34,196 nt of DNA from positions 1 through 34,196 of the forward strand of contig USHV01000030.1 of NCBI GenBank assembly GCA_900554695.1. The letters are read 5' to 3'. The notes under the pieces are model-generated. The model had not been told where the DNA came from. It saw only the letters and a program-made list of their open reading frames with translations, and made no database searches. The position numbers and the translations under genes are program-made. Source of the DNA: an uncultured Prevotella sp. (GTDB lineage: Bacteria > Bacteroidota > Bacteroidia > Bacteroidales > Bacteroidaceae). Positions 31,994 through 34,196 of this stretch are shown one piece after another (the first letter of the stretch is position 1; every line of letters begins with the position of its first letter).

Positions 31994-33943
31994 ATGAAAA
32001 CCTGTAACATTCTCCACACTCTGGCACTTGCGTGCCTGTTGCTCAGCGCAACCAATATCATCGCACAGAACAAATACAGATGGACAGACGAGCTTGCACT
32101 GCTGCGTTCCATCGACCGACTGCCCGAATATCGCAGCGGATGCCACGTAGAACAGTTCTCCAGCTACGACCGCACATGGAGCAACGACGACGGATTTTCC
32201 GGAAAATACTCCTACCTGCGCAAGGAAGACGGCAAACTCGTGATAGCCGAGATGAAAGGCGCCGGCGTCATCAACCGTATCTGGACGCCTACTCCCAACG
32301 ACAACATACTGTGTTTCTACTTCGACGGAAAGAAAGAACCGGGCCTCCGCATACGCTTCTCCGACCTGTTCTCCGGCAAGGTGTTCCCGTTTGTAAAGCC
32401 CGTATGCGGCAACGAGGTGGGCGGTTACTACTGCTATCTGCCCATAACTTATGCCAAGTCGTGCAAGATTGTGATGGAAGGCGACGGCCTGCAGTTCATT
32501 CAGATACAATACCGCCAACTGCCCGGCATGAAAGTCGAGACATACGACGGCACATTCACCGATGCCGACAAGGCGCTGCTCAGCGAGGTGTGCGGCACGT
32601 GGGCAGCCACAAGTCCGCAGGCCAACACCTACGCACTGGGGCGTTCAGCCGGCGCGACCGTGAGCGAGAAGACAGTCACCCTGAAGCCCGGCGACGAGGT
32701 GACCTGCTTTGAGAGCAATGCCCCGGGCCGCATAACGGGAATAGAGATAGACGGCGGCAACGCCTTTGAAGGCCCGGATAAGAACATCATACTCACCGCC
32801 CGGTGGGACGACGACAAGACCGACGCCATCTGCGCACCCGTCGCCGACTTCTTCGGCTACGCCTATGGCCGACCCGCCATGCGCAGCATGCTCATGGGCC
32901 GCAGCGGATATACCAACTACTGCTACCTGCCAATGCCTTACGACAAGTCTGCCAGTATGAAACTTATTTACCGCCGCGACAAATCCGCACAGCAGCCGCC
33001 GGTTTCCGTAAGGGTGAGAATACACCACAACTCCACCGCCCGCGATGCCAAGACCGAAGGCAAGTTTTATTCTTCATGGCGACGCACGCGCACTCCGTTA
33101 GGCGAATACCACACATTCCTCAACACCAAAGGCAAGGGCCACTACGTCGGCACCATACTCCTTGCACAGGGTCTGCGCTCCGGCATGACCACATTCTTCG
33201 AGGGCGACGACAGCACCTACGTCGATGGCAGGATGCGTATGCACGGCACCGGATCGGAAGACTACTTCAACGGCGGATGGTATGCGCTGCTCGACCGTTG
33301 GGACCGCGGCCACAGCATGCCCATACACGGATGTCTCGACTACTCGTTGCAGATGTCGCGTACCGGCGGCTACCGTTTCTTCATAAGCGACAAACTGACC
33401 TTCGACAAGGAGATTTTCCACGGCATAGAACACGGCGACGTGAACAACTGCTATCCGGTGGACTACACGTCGCTGGCGTTCTACTACTCCGACACCGAGC
33501 CCGACAGCATCGTGCAACCCGTCGGCAATCTGCTGAAAGAGTACCGTCCCGACAGACATACATTCTATCCGCAGCTCATGGAGATCACGCCCGACGGCGA
33601 CATACAGATAAACAACGACCGTGGACTGCGCATCAGCACCGGCAGCAGCGGCAACATGCGCATAATGCTCAACGACATACCCGAAGGCAGATACAAGCTG
33701 TACATGAGCTACCACGAGACGTCTGCCGGCACACGATTCCAGATATGGCAGCGTCAGAAACTCATTACCGACTGGCGCGAATCGCACAACGACACTGACA
33801 CCTATCGCGAAGATGTCTATATGGGCGAAATAGAACTGACCTCACAAGACAATTCCATCACTGTGCACATCGCAAAGACCGACAAAGGCAACAGCCTCAT
33901 CGTGGGCACCGTGACGCTCGAAAGAATACCGGATAAGGAATAA
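31994..33943 (+). CDS. secreted GH172-family (DUF2961) glycoside hydrolase
   Basis: The 649-residue protein has a signal peptide (1-24, 'LLLSATNIIAQ'). The DUF2961 fold follows: 'SGCHVEQFSSYDRTWSNDDGFSG' near 48-70, 'AGVINRIWTPTP' near 90, 'FFEGDDSTYVDG' near 401-412 and 'MHGTGSEDYFNGGWYA' near 414-430. DUF2961 is the GH172 family, whose studied members act on fructofuranosides and D-arabinofuranosides. The two acidic residues most likely to be catalytic are Glu403 (FFEGDD) and Glu422 (GSEDY), an inference from conservation. The C-terminal 110 residues form a separate beta-rich domain. It has no visible consensus promoter. With the GH2 enzyme upstream it may degrade an arabinogalactan-like glycan. 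Confidence 0.85.
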   Translation: MKTCNILHTLALACLLLSATNIIAQNKYRWTDELALLRSIDRLPEYRSGCHVEQFSSYDRTWSNDDGFSGKYSYLRKEDGKLVIAEMKGAGVINRIWTPTPNDNILCFYFDGKKEPGLRIRFSDLFSGKVFPFVKPVCGNEVGGYYCYLPITYAKSCKIVMEGDGLQFIQIQYRQLPGMKVETYDGTFTDADKALLSEVCGTWAATSPQANTYALGRSAGATVSEKTVTLKPGDEVTCFESNAPGRITGIEIDGGNAFEGPDKNIILTARWDDDKTDAICAPVADFFGYAYGRPAMRSMLMGRSGYTNYCYLPMPYDKSASMKLIYRRDKSAQQPPVSVRVRIHHNSTARDAKTEGKFYSSWRRTRTPLGEYHTFLNTKGKGHYVGTILLAQGLRSGMTTFFEGDDSTYVDGRMRMHGTGSEDYFNGGWYALLDRWDRGHSMPIHGCLDYSLQMSRTGGYRFFISDKLTFDKEIFHGIEHGDVNNCYPVDYTSLAFYYSDTEPDSIVQPVGNLLKEYRPDRHTFYPQLMEITPDGDIQINNDRGLRISTGSSGNMRIMLNDIPEGRYKLYMSYHETSAGTRFQIWQRQKLITDWRESHNDTDTYREDVYMGEIELTSQDNSITVHIAKTDKGNSLIVGTVTLERIPDKE

Positions 33944-34196
33944 GAAAAAAGATTTTAAGGCGTTCCGCTCCGATCACTTTATAAGAAGTGCTGCTCAGCC
34001 TTCTTCCATACATAATGCTTAAATGATTAAAACCCAATCGGTCATCAGACCGCACATGGCGTTATCTGTTTGCATATTCATGCCTTCAGTCGGTATTATT
34101 GTGAATAAAGAACACCAACATTGCGTGGAAAAACATTAACATTAACGTGAGTTCGATATAAGCAAATAAATATTTCACTGAAAATTAGGAACATAG
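33944..34196. other. right-edge intergenic region
   Basis: No ORF is supported here. The region contains the module A repeat (34033-34100). At the far end, 'CATTAACATTAACGTGAGTTCG' lies near 34135-34156 in AT-rich DNA, with a short direct repeat CATTAA. Confidence 0.4.
34033..34100 (+). repeat. dispersed intergenic repeat, module A (copy 2)
   Basis: This is a diverged copy of 1399-1466. It keeps the CGGTC-ATCA-GACCG hairpin and the 'TTATCTGTTT' and 'ATTCATGC-TTCAG' stretches. Roughly three quarters of bases match by eye. Confidence 0.6.

Noticed and set aside
34121..34160. CATTAACATTAACGTGAGTTCG stretch as an insertion-sequence end
   Set aside because: It seemed familiar, but no partner inverted repeat or second copy exists in the window, so I cannot support a mobile-element call.

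Overview
The window looks like a chromosomal segment of a Bacteroidales bacterium, most likely Prevotellaceae. Three things point there. Promoters follow the Bacteroidetes pattern (TTTG, about 20 bp, TAnnTTTG). Arginine synthesis uses the ArgF'-type transcarbamylase. The secreted proteins end in 'YxxxGQ...LPxGVYIVxxKK' tails. Coding DNA is moderately GC-rich, while intergenic and accessory stretches are AT-rich. No tRNA, rRNA, CRISPR array or transposase gene is visible, although a strong promoter plus boxA-like leader reads off the left edge on the minus strand.

Layout. 1-1280: left-edge promoter and a Bax-inhibitor-1-type membrane protein. 1400-7510: an arginine/proline operon on the plus strand, argR - GNAT acyltransferase - argG - PspC-domain protein - argC - 32-residue membrane protein - argD - proC, preceded by four regularly spaced TGCA-centred operator-like sites. 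7440-10400: an AT-rich accessory island bracketed by a 182-bp direct repeat that duplicates the 3' end of proC. It carries an exported carboxypeptidase-regulatory-like protein, a lipoprotein, a broken exported ORF, and a MITE-like element with terminal inverted repeats and a 4-bp ATAA duplication. 10404-16130: a second metabolic run, XRE-cupin regulator - acyl-CoA synthetase - proB - proA - argF'. 16140-17050: a repeat-rich intergenic region with 22-bp periodic repeats and palindromic modules. 17105-22798 (minus): a housekeeping operon tsaB - DUF4290 - murA - rimM - dxr - rseP. 22800-23550: regulatory DNA with a 16-bp inverted repeat bracketing a promoter-like segment, a candidate invertible switch. 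23553-33943 (plus): two modular secreted proteins that share their C-terminal halves, two related 59-68 residue peptides, a large GH2 beta-galactosidase with lectin-like N-terminal modules, and a GH172 (DUF2961) enzyme.

How they work together. argC, argD, argF' and argG, together with the GNAT enzyme, supply most of a succinylated (or acetylated) arginine route. proB, proA and proC make the complete glutamate-to-proline route. argB, argH and the deacylase are not in the window. The right third looks like a glycan-use and surface-protein locus whose first gene may be phase variable.

The least explained parts are the candidate promoter inversion region, the small-peptide/secreted-protein pairs, and the proC-tail duplication that brackets an accessory gene.
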